Positions 25,883 to 33,787 of a stretch of DNA of 64,000 bases are shown in pieces. The first letter of the stretch is position 1, and each line of letters begins with the position of its first letter. The position numbers and the translations under genes were made by a program. Below the pieces are notes generated by a model, which did not search any database, was not told the origin of the DNA, and saw only the letters and a program-made list of their open reading frames with translations. The stretch is taken from assembly GCF_030812195.1 (NCBI RefSeq), contig NZ_JAUSSF010000001.1:2170001-2234000 (forward strand), written 5' to 3'. This stretch comes from Chryseobacterium lathyri. GTDB taxonomy: Bacteria; Bacteroidota; Bacteroidia; Flavobacteriales; Weeksellaceae.

Positions 25883-26380
25883 ATGACAAAAATCCTTCTT
25901 CTCTCCGATTCCCATTCCTATATAGACGACCGTATTTTAGAATATGCGTCTCAAGCCGATGAAGTCTGGCATTGCGGGGATTTCGGAAGTATGGAGGTAA
26001 TTGAAGAGCTGGAAAAAATAAAACCTTTAAAGGGAGTTTACGGAAATATCGACAACGCGAAGATCCGCGCTGAGTTTCCTGAAGTAAACCGTTTTTTCTG
26101 CGAAGATCTTGAAGTTCTGATGATCCATATCGGCGGATACCCCGGAAAATATACACCGCTTACGAACAGAGAAATTTCTGCTAAGGCTCCTAAGTTGTTT
26201 ATTTCAGGACATTCTCATATTTTAAAGGCTATGTTTGACCAAAAGAACAACCTGCTGCATCTGAATCCCGGGGCCTGCGGAAAACAGGGATGGCATAAGA
26301 CGAGGACCATGATGCGTTTCGTAGTGGAAGGAGAAGAGATCAAAGATTTGGAAATCATTGAACTGGGTCCTAAAATTTAA
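25883..26380 (+). CDS. YfcE/MJ0936-type metallophosphoesterase
   Basis: This is a small calcineurin-like phosphodiesterase (165 residues). Metal-site motifs are in the expected order: LLSDSHSYIDD (D9/H11), HCGDFG, VYGNIDN, MIHIGGYPG and SGHSH, followed by LNPGACGKQGW. Enzymes of this group hydrolyse phosphodiesters or phosphomonoesters; the natural substrate is unknown. It is the first gene of a run with the Smr protein (32 bp downstream), DUF3822 and rsmD. The promoter-like TAACTTTG upstream suggests that transcription starts here. Confidence 0.9.
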   Translation: MTKILLLSDSHSYIDDRILEYASQADEVWHCGDFGSMEVIEELEKIKPLKGVYGNIDNAKIRAEFPEVNRFFCEDLEVLMIHIGGYPGKYTPLTNREISAKAPKLFISGHSHILKAMFDQKNNLLHLNPGACGKQGWHKTRTMMRFVVEGEEIKDLEIIELGPKI

Positions 26381-26412
26381 TTTTGAAAACAATAAAAGAA
26401 GGAGCACAATAC

Positions 26413-26907
26413 ATGAAGATCGGAGACAAAGTTTCTGTAGTAGATGAGGATTTGAGCGGGATCATAACTTCCGTGAACGGGAATATTGTTGTTTTCAAAG
26501 ATGAATATGGCTTTACCTACCAATATCCGAAAGAGAAACTGGTTCCGAAAAACGCAGAGCTTTATGAAAATATCCGGGTAGTAAGAAAAGCAGAACCGAA
26601 GAAAGTAACTTCCAAAAAACACCAGAAAAATCATATGGTCCTGGATCTGCACTTTCATCATCTGGTTAAAAACCCCAGTGATTATGACAGTTTTGAGAGG
26701 TTATTTATTCAAAAAGCGAAATTAATAGAAGTTCTTGAGTTCTGCAGAAAGCATCACCTGAAGAGGCTGGAGATCGTTCACGGGATCGGTGACGGAACGC
26801 TGCAGAAAATGGTCATGGATGTTTTGGAAAGCCAAACAGATATCGATTTTTATAATAAGGAAATACTTCATCATCAATCGGGTGCCGTTATGATAGAATT
26901 TCACTAA
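26413..26907 (+). CDS. Smr-domain protein
   Basis: This is a 164-residue protein ending in a small MutS-related (Smr) domain, a nuclease or RNA-processing module. The LDLHFHHLV motif (near residue 77) and the HGIGDGTLQ motif (near 127) are both visible. The N-terminal 60 residues look like an SH3-like strand domain (MKIGDKVSVVDEDLSGII). The start at 26413 is chosen because AGAAGGAG, one of the few clear Shine-Dalgarno sites in this window, lies 8-15 bp before it; an upstream TTG at 26383 is less likely. It is too short to be MutS2. Confidence 0.85.
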   Translation: MKIGDKVSVVDEDLSGIITSVNGNIVVFKDEYGFTYQYPKEKLVPKNAELYENIRVVRKAEPKKVTSKKHQKNHMVLDLHFHHLVKNPSDYDSFERLFIQKAKLIEVLEFCRKHHLKRLEIVHGIGDGTLQKMVMDVLESQTDIDFYNKEILHHQSGAVMIEFH

Positions 26908-26912
26908 ATTTG
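26905..26912 (+). promoter_or_regulatory. Candidate -7 box overlapping the smr stop, upstream of the DUF3822 gene
   Basis: TAAATTTG matches TAnnTTTG and ends 13 bp before the next ATG, so the leader would be only about eight bases. It could also be chance in AT-rich DNA. Confidence 0.4.
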
Positions 26913-26925
26913 CAGCAATTGAAAT

Positions 26926-27642
26926 ATGAACGTACTTAATTTACTTTTTACCAAAGACGGATTAATCTACCAGATTGCAAAAAATAAAAGCATTCAGGAA
27001 GAAAAGTCTTATTTCGTTACTGAAGAAACTCCGGTAACTCTTATTGAAGATAAGCTGGATGAAGTTCTTCTTAAGCAAAGGTTTGACGAAATCCATGTGA
27101 TCTCGGCACTGAACCATTTTACCCTGATGCCTGAAGGATTTTCTGAGCATGAAACAGGATTTGAACTGATTGCGTTCAATGCCCCGGCAAATAAGGAAAA
27201 GGAAGAGCTCATGCTTTCTGTCAACAAAAAATTCGGGGTACAGTTTTATTATACGTTCCCTAAAAGCTTTTACAAAAAAATAAAAGAGCTGGCAGTTCCG
27301 GTTCATTTTAATTTTTCGGGAGAAAAGTTTTTGAATTCACTCAACAATAAGAACAGTAAGGAGATTCATATCAATTTATACCATAACCAGTGCGAATTTT
27401 TTGCTATTGATAACAAGAAGGTCATTTTATACAATAACCTGGATGTAAATTCTGAAGTAGATTTCCTGTATTTCGTGATGTTTACGCTGAGTAAAATAGG
27501 CTTTGGAATTAATGAAACCAACTTTTACGCATATGGCGAAACCACGGAAAATGAAACCTTCATTTCCGAACTTCAGAAATTCGTTAAAAATATGAGAATT
27601 GTTTTTGACAACGTTCCCAATAAGAATTTTATACTTAATTAA
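26926..27642 (+). CDS. DUF3822 family protein
   Basis: This is a 238-residue cytoplasmic protein without signal peptide or membrane segment. The pattern (NLLFTKDGLIYQIAKNKS, then QCEFFAIDNKKVILYNNL and later NFYAYGE) fits the DUF3822 family of Bacteroidota, which I remember as having an FtsA/actin-like fold; this is from memory. It lies between the Smr gene and rsmD, an arrangement I recall from other Flavobacteriia, but no role is known. Confidence 0.75.
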   Translation: MNVLNLLFTKDGLIYQIAKNKSIQEEKSYFVTEETPVTLIEDKLDEVLLKQRFDEIHVISALNHFTLMPEGFSEHETGFELIAFNAPANKEKEELMLSVNKKFGVQFYYTFPKSFYKKIKELAVPVHFNFSGEKFLNSLNNKNSKEIHINLYHNQCEFFAIDNKKVILYNNLDVNSEVDFLYFVMFTLSKIGFGINETNFYAYGETTENETFISELQKFVKNMRIVFDNVPNKNFILN

Positions 27643-27726
27643 AGGGATTAGGAATAAGGGAACAGGGCCTAGCCTTACTATGTCTTCCCCAATCCCTAAA
27701 TCCTATTACCTAAACCCTAAACAAAT
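27643..27726. repeat. Degenerate palindromic spacer C upstream of rsmD
   Basis: The left arm AGGGATTAGGAATAAGGGA and the right arm built of TCCCTAAATCCTATTACC and TAAACCCTAAAC words are imperfectly complementary around a centre near GGCCTAGCCTTACTATG. The design matches the other palindromic spacers while the words differ. Confidence 0.55.
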
Positions 27727-28299
27727 ATGTTCAGAATAATCTCAGGCAAGTGGAAAGCCAAAAAAATAGCCGCTCCCAAAAATTTTGATGTAAGACCGAC
27801 CACGGATTTTGCGAAGGAAGCGCTTTTCAGTATCCTGGAAAACAAATATGATATGCAGTCGATTTCCGTGCTGGATCTTTTTGCCGGCATCGGTTCCATC
27901 ACCTTTGAATTTGCATCCAGAGGATGCCAGGATGTGACTTCGGTTGAGCTGAATCCGAAGCATACCAGCTTCATCAATGCTACGGCTTCAGAGCTTGATA
28001 TGTCGCTGCAGGTCAACGTTCAGAGGGGTGATGTTTTTGACTGGCTCAAAAAATTCAGAAATAAGAAAAGCTTTGAAATTGTATTTTCCGATGCTCCTTT
28101 TGAAATGGAAGAGAAGAAATATTATGAGCTGCTTTCTCTGGTTTTAAACAATAAATTCGTTAAGCCCAACGGAGTTTTAATCGTAGAACATCAGAGCAGA
28201 ATGAAGCTGGAACATCCCAACTTAATAGACACCCGGAAATACGGAAATGTAAGTTTCAGTTTTTTCGAAGCGAATAAAGAAGATAGTCAGGAAATTTAA
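27727..28299 (+). CDS. rsmD: 16S rRNA (guanine966-N2)-methyltransferase RsmD
   Basis: This is a 190-residue Rossmann-fold methyltransferase. The N-terminus (MFRIISGKWKAKKIAAP) and the PTTDFAKEALFSIL segment are typical of RsmD, and the S-adenosylmethionine site is DLFAGIGSITFEFASRG. The motif IV position reads FSDAPFEME, so the usual DPPY is replaced by DAPF, a substitution worth noting although the rest is canonical. Its 3' end overlaps the convergent HxlR gene by 4 bp, and no terminator is visible between the two. Confidence 0.9.
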   Translation: MFRIISGKWKAKKIAAPKNFDVRPTTDFAKEALFSILENKYDMQSISVLDLFAGIGSITFEFASRGCQDVTSVELNPKHTSFINATASELDMSLQVNVQRGDVFDWLKKFRNKKSFEIVFSDAPFEMEEKKYYELLSLVLNNKFVKPNGVLIVEHQSRMKLEHPNLIDTRKYGNVSFSFFEANKEDSQEI

Positions 28300-28646
28300 T
28301 TCCTGATTATTTTTTTTACGGAAAGATCCGGTGCAGCCATTCCCCAATTGGTAATAGCTTCTATAACGGGCTGGAGTGTCTTTCCGAAATCCGTCAGTGT
28401 ATATTCTACCATTAATGGTGGTTTTTCAGTATACACCTTTCTGTTGATGATGTGGTCTTCCTCGAGCTGTTTCAGCTGCAGACTTAACGTTCTTTCTGTG
28501 ATGGTAGGAATTAATTTCCTAAGCTCATTATATCTTTTGGCTCCGTCTGTAAGATGAAATAAAATGACAGCCTTCCATTTTCCACCTATAAATTTCATCG
28601 TTACACTGGTGCAGCACGGATATTCTTTGTTATCTATTGTATACAT
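28296..28646 (-). CDS. HxlR-family transcriptional regulator
   Basis: This is a 116-residue winged helix-turn-helix protein. The family signature is clear: a redox-type cysteine pair near the N-terminus (EYPCCTS), FIGGKWKAVILFHL, RYNELRKLIPTITERTLSLQLKQL and the wing PPLMVEYTLTDFG. Many HxlR regulators sense electrophiles or oxidants through an N-terminal cysteine. It is divergent from a nitroreductase gene, and an inverted repeat sits exactly on both promoters, so autoregulation and control of the nitroreductase are likely. Confidence 0.93.
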   Translation of the reverse strand: MYTIDNKEYPCCTSVTMKFIGGKWKAVILFHLTDGAKRYNELRKLIPTITERTLSLQLKQLEEDHIINRKVYTEKPPLMVEYTLTDFGKTLQPVIEAITNWGMAAPDLSVKKIIRN

Positions 28647-28671
28647 TTTATACTATCCTTTTTTACCGTTA

Positions 28672-28705
28672 TTGCAAAGGTAATAAACTTAAATTACTTT
28701 TGTAA
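28672..28705. promoter_or_regulatory. Dyad operator overlapping two divergent promoters (HxlR/nitroreductase)
   Basis: TTGCAAAGGTAAT (28672-28684) and ATTACTTTTGTAA (28693-28705) are inverted repeats, 11 of 13 bases complementary, separated by 8 bp. The left half contains the minus-strand -7 box (TACCTTTG, 28675-28682) of the regulator gene. The right half contains the plus-strand -7 box (TACTTTTG, 28695-28702) of the nitroreductase gene, whose -33 TTG is at 28672-28674 with a 20-bp spacer. A bound dimer or tetramer would block both. Confidence 0.7.
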
Positions 28706-28731
28706 CTATAAAATTGATAGTACAATAATTT

Positions 28732-29331
28732 ATGAACTTTTTAGAACAAATGAAAAAAAGGTATACTGTAAAAAAGTATAACCCACAGGAAAAAATCAGT
28801 GCAGAACAGATTGCAGAATTGAAAGAAATCCTTACTCTGAGTCCTTCTTCGATCAACAGCCAGCCATGGAATTTTATTTTTATCAATAAACCTGAACTCA
28901 GGGAACAGCTGGCAGAAGCATCTTATTTTAACAAGGGCAAAATATTGGACAGCAGCCATATCATTGTATTCCAGGTGATAAAAAACCCGGAAGATTTTGA
29001 AAAACAGATCGAAGAAAATCTCCCTGAAGGTTCGGTAGATTATTACAGAACTATGGTAAAACCGCATGGTGAAGCTTCCATCCGGGCATGGATGGGCCAT
29101 CAGGTTTATCTTTCGCTGGGCGTTCTTCTTTCTGCTTGTGCTTCTATGGGAATAGATTCCACCCCAATGGAAGGTATTGAAACTGAGAAGTATGACAGAA
29201 TCCTGAAAAATGATTCTTATGAAACACTTTTTGCCGTAGCCATCGGAAAAAGAGATGAGAATGACAGCAATCATCCTGAAACGACTCCAAAAAGAAGGCT
29301 TACGCATGAAATGGTTATCTTAGAGCCCTAA
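28732..29331 (+). CDS. NfsB-type nitroreductase family oxidoreductase
   Basis: This is a 199-residue FMN-dependent oxidoreductase of the nitroreductase fold. It has the N-terminal RYTVKKYNPQEKIS (FMN phosphate contacts), the LTLSPSSINSQPWNFIFI motif, and a C-terminal ETLFAVAIGKRDEND segment. Related enzymes reduce nitroaromatics, quinones or dihydropteridine with NAD(P)H. The divergent HxlR regulator and shared operator suggest induction by reactive electrophiles. A bidirectional terminator follows. Confidence 0.9.
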   Translation: MNFLEQMKKRYTVKKYNPQEKISAEQIAELKEILTLSPSSINSQPWNFIFINKPELREQLAEASYFNKGKILDSSHIIVFQVIKNPEDFEKQIEENLPEGSVDYYRTMVKPHGEASIRAWMGHQVYLSLGVLLSACASMGIDSTPMEGIETEKYDRILKNDSYETLFAVAIGKRDENDSNHPETTPKRRLTHEMVILEP

Positions 29332-29354
29332 TATTTCAGGCTTTCTTAAAAATA

Positions 29355-29383
29355 AAAGCTGTTTCAGGAGAAACAGCTTTGTA
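29355..29383. terminator. Shared terminator between nitroreductase and murI
   Basis: A perfect 11-bp stem (AAAGCTGTTTC with GAAACAGCTTT) with a 4-nt loop lies between the convergent genes. It touches the murI stop codon. Confidence 0.8.
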
Positions 29384-30214
29384 TTATAATACTTTAAGTT
29401 CCAGATCTATGGTCTTTCCAAAGAATTTCTTAGAGATCTTTTCAAAGTTTTTCGTCAGATCCGAAAGGTAGAAATGATAGCTCGGCTTTGGATTATTGTC
29501 ATTCAGAAGATGGTATTTATCCAGAATGATCTTCAGGTGACTGGCAACAATATTCGGAGAATCAATCACACGGACCCTGTTTCCGTAATACTGCTTGATC
29601 TCATCGATCAGCAAAGGATAGTGTGTACACCCCAGAATAAGGGTTTCAATATTTTTAAGCTTATTATTGCTTAAATAATTATAAATGATGGCATGCGTGA
29701 TCGGATGATTCTTAAACCCTTCTTCAATAGCTGGAACCAATAACGGAGTAGCCAGCTCATCAACCTTGATCCATTTATTCTGCTTCCTTATGCTTTTCTT
29801 ATAAAGCCCGGAATTGACAGTTGCTTTTGTGGCAATTACTCCAACATTATTATGGATCTCATACGCCACTTTTTCGGCAACCGGATTAATAACATCTATG
29901 ACAGGAACTTTTCCGTTCACAGACTGCATGACCTCGTTCAAAGCATTTGCTGTAGCCGTATTACAGGCAATAACAATGGCTTTACAGTTCTGCTGAAGCA
30001 GAAAATTGGTGATCTTTGTAGAATATTCTATAATCGCATCCTTCGACTTTTCACCGTACGGAAGGTGTTTGGTATCTCCAAAGTAGATCAGATCTTCGTG
30101 GGGAAGAAGCCTTTTGATCTCTTTAGCTACGGTGAGCCCTCCCACCCCGCTATCGAAAATACCGATAGGCTGGCTTGGTGAAAGATGTGAATAATCTTGC
30201 TTTTTAGTTTTCAA
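29384..30214 (-). CDS. murI: Glutamate racemase, probable TTG start
   Basis: This enzyme converts L-glutamate to D-glutamate for peptidoglycan. The substrate motif GIFDSGVGGLTVAKEI and both catalytic cysteines are visible (VIACNTATANA and ILGCTHYPLL). No ATG precedes the conserved part. The frame extends to a TTG at 30235, but that codon sits inside a promoter -7 box (TATTTTTG), so the TTG at 30214 (reading MKTKKQDYSHLSP) is the better start; the protein is then 276 residues. It is transcribed alone. Confidence 0.93.
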   Translation of the reverse strand: MKTKKQDYSHLSPSQPIGIFDSGVGGLTVAKEIKRLLPHEDLIYFGDTKHLPYGEKSKDAIIEYSTKITNFLLQQNCKAIVIACNTATANALNEVMQSVNGKVPVIDVINPVAEKVAYEIHNNVGVIATKATVNSGLYKKSIRKQNKWIKVDELATPLLVPAIEEGFKNHPITHAIIYNYLSNNKLKNIETLILGCTHYPLLIDEIKQYYGNRVRVIDSPNIVASHLKIILDKYHLLNDNNPKPSYHFYLSDLTKNFEKISKKFFGKTIDLELKVL

Positions 30215-30232
30215 GTGAGCTGAAATTTTATA

Positions 30233-30240
30233 CAAAAATA
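30233..30240 (-). promoter_or_regulatory. Promoter -7 box of murI
   Basis: On the minus strand the bases read TATTTTTG, matching TAnnTTTG, 18 bp before the proposed TTG start at 30214. Confidence 0.45.
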
Positions 30241-30364
30241 CGAAGATTTTTAGATTCCGTATTCCAGATCTTATACTTTATTATTGAAATACTAATTGTG
30301 TTAAATTCTTAGACCTGTAGCTGATTCAATTATAATTTAGCTTCAGATAGAAATTTCATAATTA

Positions 30365-30455
30365 TGCTTCTACTACGCTCAGCATGACATCTCTAATACT
30401 AACTTAATTTAAAGTCAGCTTAACATGTTGAACATAGTCAAAATATTTTATGACT
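30365..30455. repeat. Palindromic intergenic repeat with CTACGCTCAGCATGACA arm
   Basis: ACTACGCTCAGCATGA (from 30372) is mirrored by TAACATGTTGAACATAGT (30421-30438), allowing a stem of roughly 17 bp with several mismatches or G-T pairs around a 35-nt AT-rich loop. I recall CTACGCTCAGCATGACA-like words as common in Flavobacteriia spacers, but cannot check copy number here. It lies just past the hemW 3' end and could help stop transcription. Confidence 0.5.
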
Positions 30456-30462
30456 GTTTTAC

Positions 30463-31587
30463 CTATACAATGAATAAATCCGAAGCAATTCCATCTGCCA
30501 TAAACCAGTGCTTTTCCGGTATTTTCAGATGATTATTCTCTTTGATTAAAATACCTTCTTCTATTCTAGATTTTATCTCATGTTGGAAATATTCAAGAAT
30601 CTGATCATTGAATTTATTGTTCAGGCTTTCAAGATTTACTCCCCAAATTGTCCTCAAGCCAATCATAATCATTTCATTGAACTGATCATATTGTGAAAGA
30701 ATCTCTTCTTCTTTAGCCAGAATTCCGGCATGGAGTTTTTTAATATACTGCTGATTATTGGCAACATTCCAACTTCTGACATCAAATCCGTTGTACGAAT
30801 GTGCGGAAGGACCTATTCCAAGATACTCATTGTACTTCCAATAAGCAGAATTGTGACTTGAATAAAAGCCAGGTTTTGCAAAATTAGAAACTTCATAATG
30901 TTCAAAGCCATTGTCTTTTAAGAAATCTGACAGATAATAGAACTCTTTATTCTGTTCTTCTTCTCTAGGACCGGCCACTTTTCCTTTCGAAATCCAGTTT
31001 TCTAAAGCAGTTTTTGGTTCTACAGTGAGGGCATAGGAAGAAATATGAGGCACTTCAAGAGCAATTGTTTTATTTAAATTATCTTTCCATATCTCCAAAT
31101 TAGAGGTTGGCGAACCATAAATCAGATCAATGCTTAGGTTTTCAAAGCCGAAATCCTGTGCTCTTTTGATGGAACTTTCTGCTTCGGAAGCATTGTGTGC
31201 CCGGTTCATCAGTTTCAGATCTTCCTCGAAAAAGCTCTGGGTACCAATGGAAAGCCTGTTTACAGAGGATTGGGCCAGCTGTTGTAAAAAGCTTTTGTCC
31301 AGATCATCGGGATTGGCTTCCAGAGTTACTTCAATATCACGGTCAAAACTGAAGTATTTCAAAACTTCATCAATGAGCGATTTGATTTCATCTGCTGAAA
31401 GAATAGACGGTGTTCCGCCTCCAAAATACAGGGATTTTAAACTTTTACTCTGCAGTTCATCTTTTCTAAGTCTGATCTCGGTTTTCATCGCACGGATCAT
31501 TTCATCTTTAAAATTTAAAGAGGTAGAAAAGTGAAAATTACAGTAGCTGCATTTCTGTTTGCAGAAGGGTATGTGAATATATATCAT
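30463..31587 (-). CDS. hemW: Radical SAM protein HemW (coproporphyrinogen dehydrogenase-like)
   Basis: This is a 374-residue radical S-adenosylmethionine protein. The N-terminal IYIHIPFCKQKCSYCNF carries the CxxxCxxC cluster motif, followed by LYFGGGTPS, and the C-terminal HemN-type domain begins near residue 300. HemW is a heme chaperone rather than the true HemN enzyme. The ATG at 31587 is chosen because the protein then begins with the first strand before the cluster; a TTG ten codons upstream lies inside a terminator-like hairpin. It is downstream of the porP-like gene. Confidence 0.93.
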   Translation of the reverse strand: MIYIHIPFCKQKCSYCNFHFSTSLNFKDEMIRAMKTEIRLRKDELQSKSLKSLYFGGGTPSILSADEIKSLIDEVLKYFSFDRDIEVTLEANPDDLDKSFLQQLAQSSVNRLSIGTQSFFEEDLKLMNRAHNASEAESSIKRAQDFGFENLSIDLIYGSPTSNLEIWKDNLNKTIALEVPHISSYALTVEPKTALENWISKGKVAGPREEEQNKEFYYLSDFLKDNGFEHYEVSNFAKPGFYSSHNSAYWKYNEYLGIGPSAHSYNGFDVRSWNVANNQQYIKKLHAGILAKEEEILSQYDQFNEMIMIGLRTIWGVNLESLNNKFNDQILEYFQHEIKSRIEEGILIKENNHLKIPEKHWFMADGIASDLFIV

Positions 31588-31590
31588 AAA

Positions 31591-31613
31591 AAAAGCCCTG
31601 AAAATTTCAGAGC
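31591..31613 (-). terminator. Terminator-like hairpin between porP-like gene and hemW
   Basis: AGCTCTGAAA and TTTCAGGGCT (minus strand) form a stem with one mismatch, followed by seven Ts and then directly by the hemW ATG. It would end the porP-like transcript, or control entry into hemW. Confidence 0.65.
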
Positions 31614-31638
31614 TCAAATTTATTTAAATTAAATCATA

Positions 31639-32589
31639 TTAGTATCTATATCCTCTATGATTAATAAAGTTATCAAAGTTATAACCTAAGCTGATCATGA
31701 AGCTGTTTCCACCATACGTCTGGATATCAGACATTCCGATGTTGTACGTTGCTCCGATCATGAATTTATTAAATCTTACTTTAACAACCGGTGCCACCTG
31801 AAGCTGCTGGCTGTCAAATCTGTTCTGTACCGTTCTGTAGCTTACTCCGGCAGAGAAAGAGTTAATATCATTAAAGAAAGTCGCCATTAAGTTATAGTCG
31901 ATCATTCTTGTTGAATTGGTATTCAGGTTGATCAACGCCGACGGCGTTACGAAGATATTGTCAGCAAAATGCCAGTCATATCCTAAGTTTAAGAAGAATT
32001 TAATTGGTGAAGGCTCAATTCCGTTTACGATCGCCTTATCATTGCTTAGTGCGATATCGTTTACAGATACCCCTGCGAAAATGTTTCTGTAGGTAGCCGC
32101 TGCACCGAAGTTGGCGTAAGCCATAAAAATATTTCCTTCCTGTCCGATCAACAATGGATCGTAACCATCTTCAACGTTCACTGAAGTATAGTCGAAGTTC
32201 ATATTATAAAATGAAACACTGGTACCGAAAGAGAACTGATCTTTTCTGTCTCCCTCACTACTTAGTGGAATAAAGTATGAAGCTCCCGCTGTAATACCGC
32301 CTGCAGAAATAGGGCCATTGCTGTCTCTGAAAATAGAGAGCCCTGCTCCCACTCTGTCGAAAATGTTCCCGTTGATTCCTATAGACTGCGTATTTGGAGA
32401 ATCGCTGAACTTGTCAAATTGTTTGTGGTAATTAGCATTAAGCTGCACGTAATCGGTCTTTCCGTACTGAGCTGGGTTGAACAGGAATTCACCATCCAAA
32501 AGATATTGCTGATAGTATGGTAGTGATTCTTGTGCTTTGTATGCATTTGACAAAAGAGCTAAACATACGATAGCATATAGTTTTCTCAT
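31639..32589 (-). CDS. PorP/SprF-family type IX secretion system membrane protein
   Basis: This is a 316-residue outer-membrane protein with signal peptide (MRKLYAIVCLALLSNAYKAQ). It shows the PorP/SprF opening pattern SLPYYQQYLLDGEFLFNPAQYG and repeated barrel strands (GLSIFRDSNGPISAGGITAG, IMIGATYNIGM, MISLGYNFDNF). PorP/SprF proteins belong to the type IX secretion and gliding apparatus; orphan paralogs like this one, not next to gldKLMN, are often linked to particular secreted adhesins. No large adhesin gene is adjacent, so the partner is unknown. The start at 32589 is chosen to fit the signal peptide. Confidence 0.88.
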   Translation of the reverse strand: MRKLYAIVCLALLSNAYKAQESLPYYQQYLLDGEFLFNPAQYGKTDYVQLNANYHKQFDKFSDSPNTQSIGINGNIFDRVGAGLSIFRDSNGPISAGGITAGASYFIPLSSEGDRKDQFSFGTSVSFYNMNFDYTSVNVEDGYDPLLIGQEGNIFMAYANFGAAATYRNIFAGVSVNDIALSNDKAIVNGIEPSPIKFFLNLGYDWHFADNIFVTPSALINLNTNSTRMIDYNLMATFFNDINSFSAGVSYRTVQNRFDSQQLQVAPVVKVRFNKFMIGATYNIGMSDIQTYGGNSFMISLGYNFDNFINHRGYRY

Positions 32590-32640
32590 AACAAATCTTG
32601 ATTTCAATTCAACAAATATAAAAAAATTCTCAATATATTT

Positions 32641-33714
32641 TTAGTTTTCTAAATAATTTCTCCATTTTTTTACGGCATCCGCCATATCTTTCGGCATTGG
32701 GCTCTCAAAATATAATTCCTTTTTAGTAGTTGGATGTATAAACCCTAAAGTATGGGCATGGAGTGCATGTCTTGGAAGAATTTCAAAAACATTTTTTATA
32801 AACTGCTTGTACTTAGGTAGATTCACTCCTCTGAGAGGGGTATGCCCTTCATATCTTTCATCATTAAACAAAGTATGACCGATATGCTTGAAATGGGCCC
32901 GGATCTGATGCGTTCTTCCCGTTTCAAGTTTACATTCCACCCAAGTCATATATTTAAAGCGCTCTAACACCTTATAATGCGTCACTGCGTGCTTTCCATG
33001 GCTCCCGTCCTCATAAACGGACATCTGCATCCGGTTTTTAGGATGCCTGCCGATATGCCCCCTTATTGTCCCTTCATCTTCCTGAGGATTTCCCCATACA
33101 AAAGCCCAGTATAATCTTTTTGTGGTTCTATTGAAAAACTGTTTGGCTAAAAAGCTCAATGCATATTCGTTTTTGGCAATCACAAGAAGGCCGGAGGTAT
33201 CTTTATCAATCCTGTGAACAAGCCCTACTCTGTCAAGGTCAGATTTCTCACCGCTCTTTTCAAAATGGAAGGCCAGTGCATTGACCAATGTTTTGTCCCA
33301 GTTTCCATGGCCAGGATGCACAACCATTCCCGGTTCCTTATCTACCACTACCAGATCATCATCTTCGTAGATGATATTTACAGGAATATCCTGAGGAATG
33401 ATCACATTTTCCCTTGGCGGGTGAGCAAGAAGCACCGAAATCTGGTCGCCGGGCTTCACACGGTAATTTTGTTTTACAGGAACTCCGTTTACTACCACAT
33501 TTCCGGCCCTGCAGGTCTGTGAAATTTTATTCCGTGAAGAGTTTTGTCTGTATATTAATAAGAACTTATCAATTCTTAACGGCTCCTGGTTTTTATCGAC
33601 TTTGATATTAAGATGCTCATACAGTCCTTTATTTTCCTCATCAATATCGATGTTCTCCAAACTGTCTGAATCTAATAATTCTTCATCTAAAAAGTCTTCG
33701 TTATCTTCTGCCAT
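32641..33714 (-). CDS. rluD: RluD-type 23S rRNA pseudouridine synthase
   Basis: This is a 357-residue enzyme that isomerises uridine to pseudouridine in large-subunit rRNA. An acidic N-terminal extension of about 40 residues (EDNEDFLDEELLDSDSLEN) precedes an S4 RNA-binding domain (LRIDKFLLIYRQNSSRNKIS). The catalytic domain has the active-site aspartate in LVHRIDKDTSGLLVIAK and later ETGRTHQIRAHF. The start at 33714 matches the beginning of the acidic extension. It follows the PASTA gene with an imperfect hairpin in between. Confidence 0.93.
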   Translation of the reverse strand: MAEDNEDFLDEELLDSDSLENIDIDEENKGLYEHLNIKVDKNQEPLRIDKFLLIYRQNSSRNKISQTCRAGNVVVNGVPVKQNYRVKPGDQISVLLAHPPRENVIIPQDIPVNIIYEDDDLVVVDKEPGMVVHPGHGNWDKTLVNALAFHFEKSGEKSDLDRVGLVHRIDKDTSGLLVIAKNEYALSFLAKQFFNRTTKRLYWAFVWGNPQEDEGTIRGHIGRHPKNRMQMSVYEDGSHGKHAVTHYKVLERFKYMTWVECKLETGRTHQIRAHFKHIGHTLFNDERYEGHTPLRGVNLPKYKQFIKNVFEILPRHALHAHTLGFIHPTTKKELYFESPMPKDMADAVKKWRNYLEN

Positions 33715-33736
33715 TATTTTTATTTTTTTACGCAAA

Positions 33737-33764
33737 AGGCCTCAACATTTTGCAGTTGAAGCCT
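33737..33764 (-). terminator. Imperfect hairpin between the PASTA gene and rluD
   Basis: AGGCTTCAAC and GTTGAGGCCT (minus strand) pair with one mismatch around TGCAAAAT. The following T run is weak (four Ts), so partial readthrough into rluD is likely. Confidence 0.5.
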
Positions 33765-33787
33765 ATATTTTATATCATAAACCTTGA

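Noticed and set aside
26413-26907. MutS2 mismatch-repair protein
   Set aside because: Only the C-terminal Smr module is present; there is no ATPase domain.
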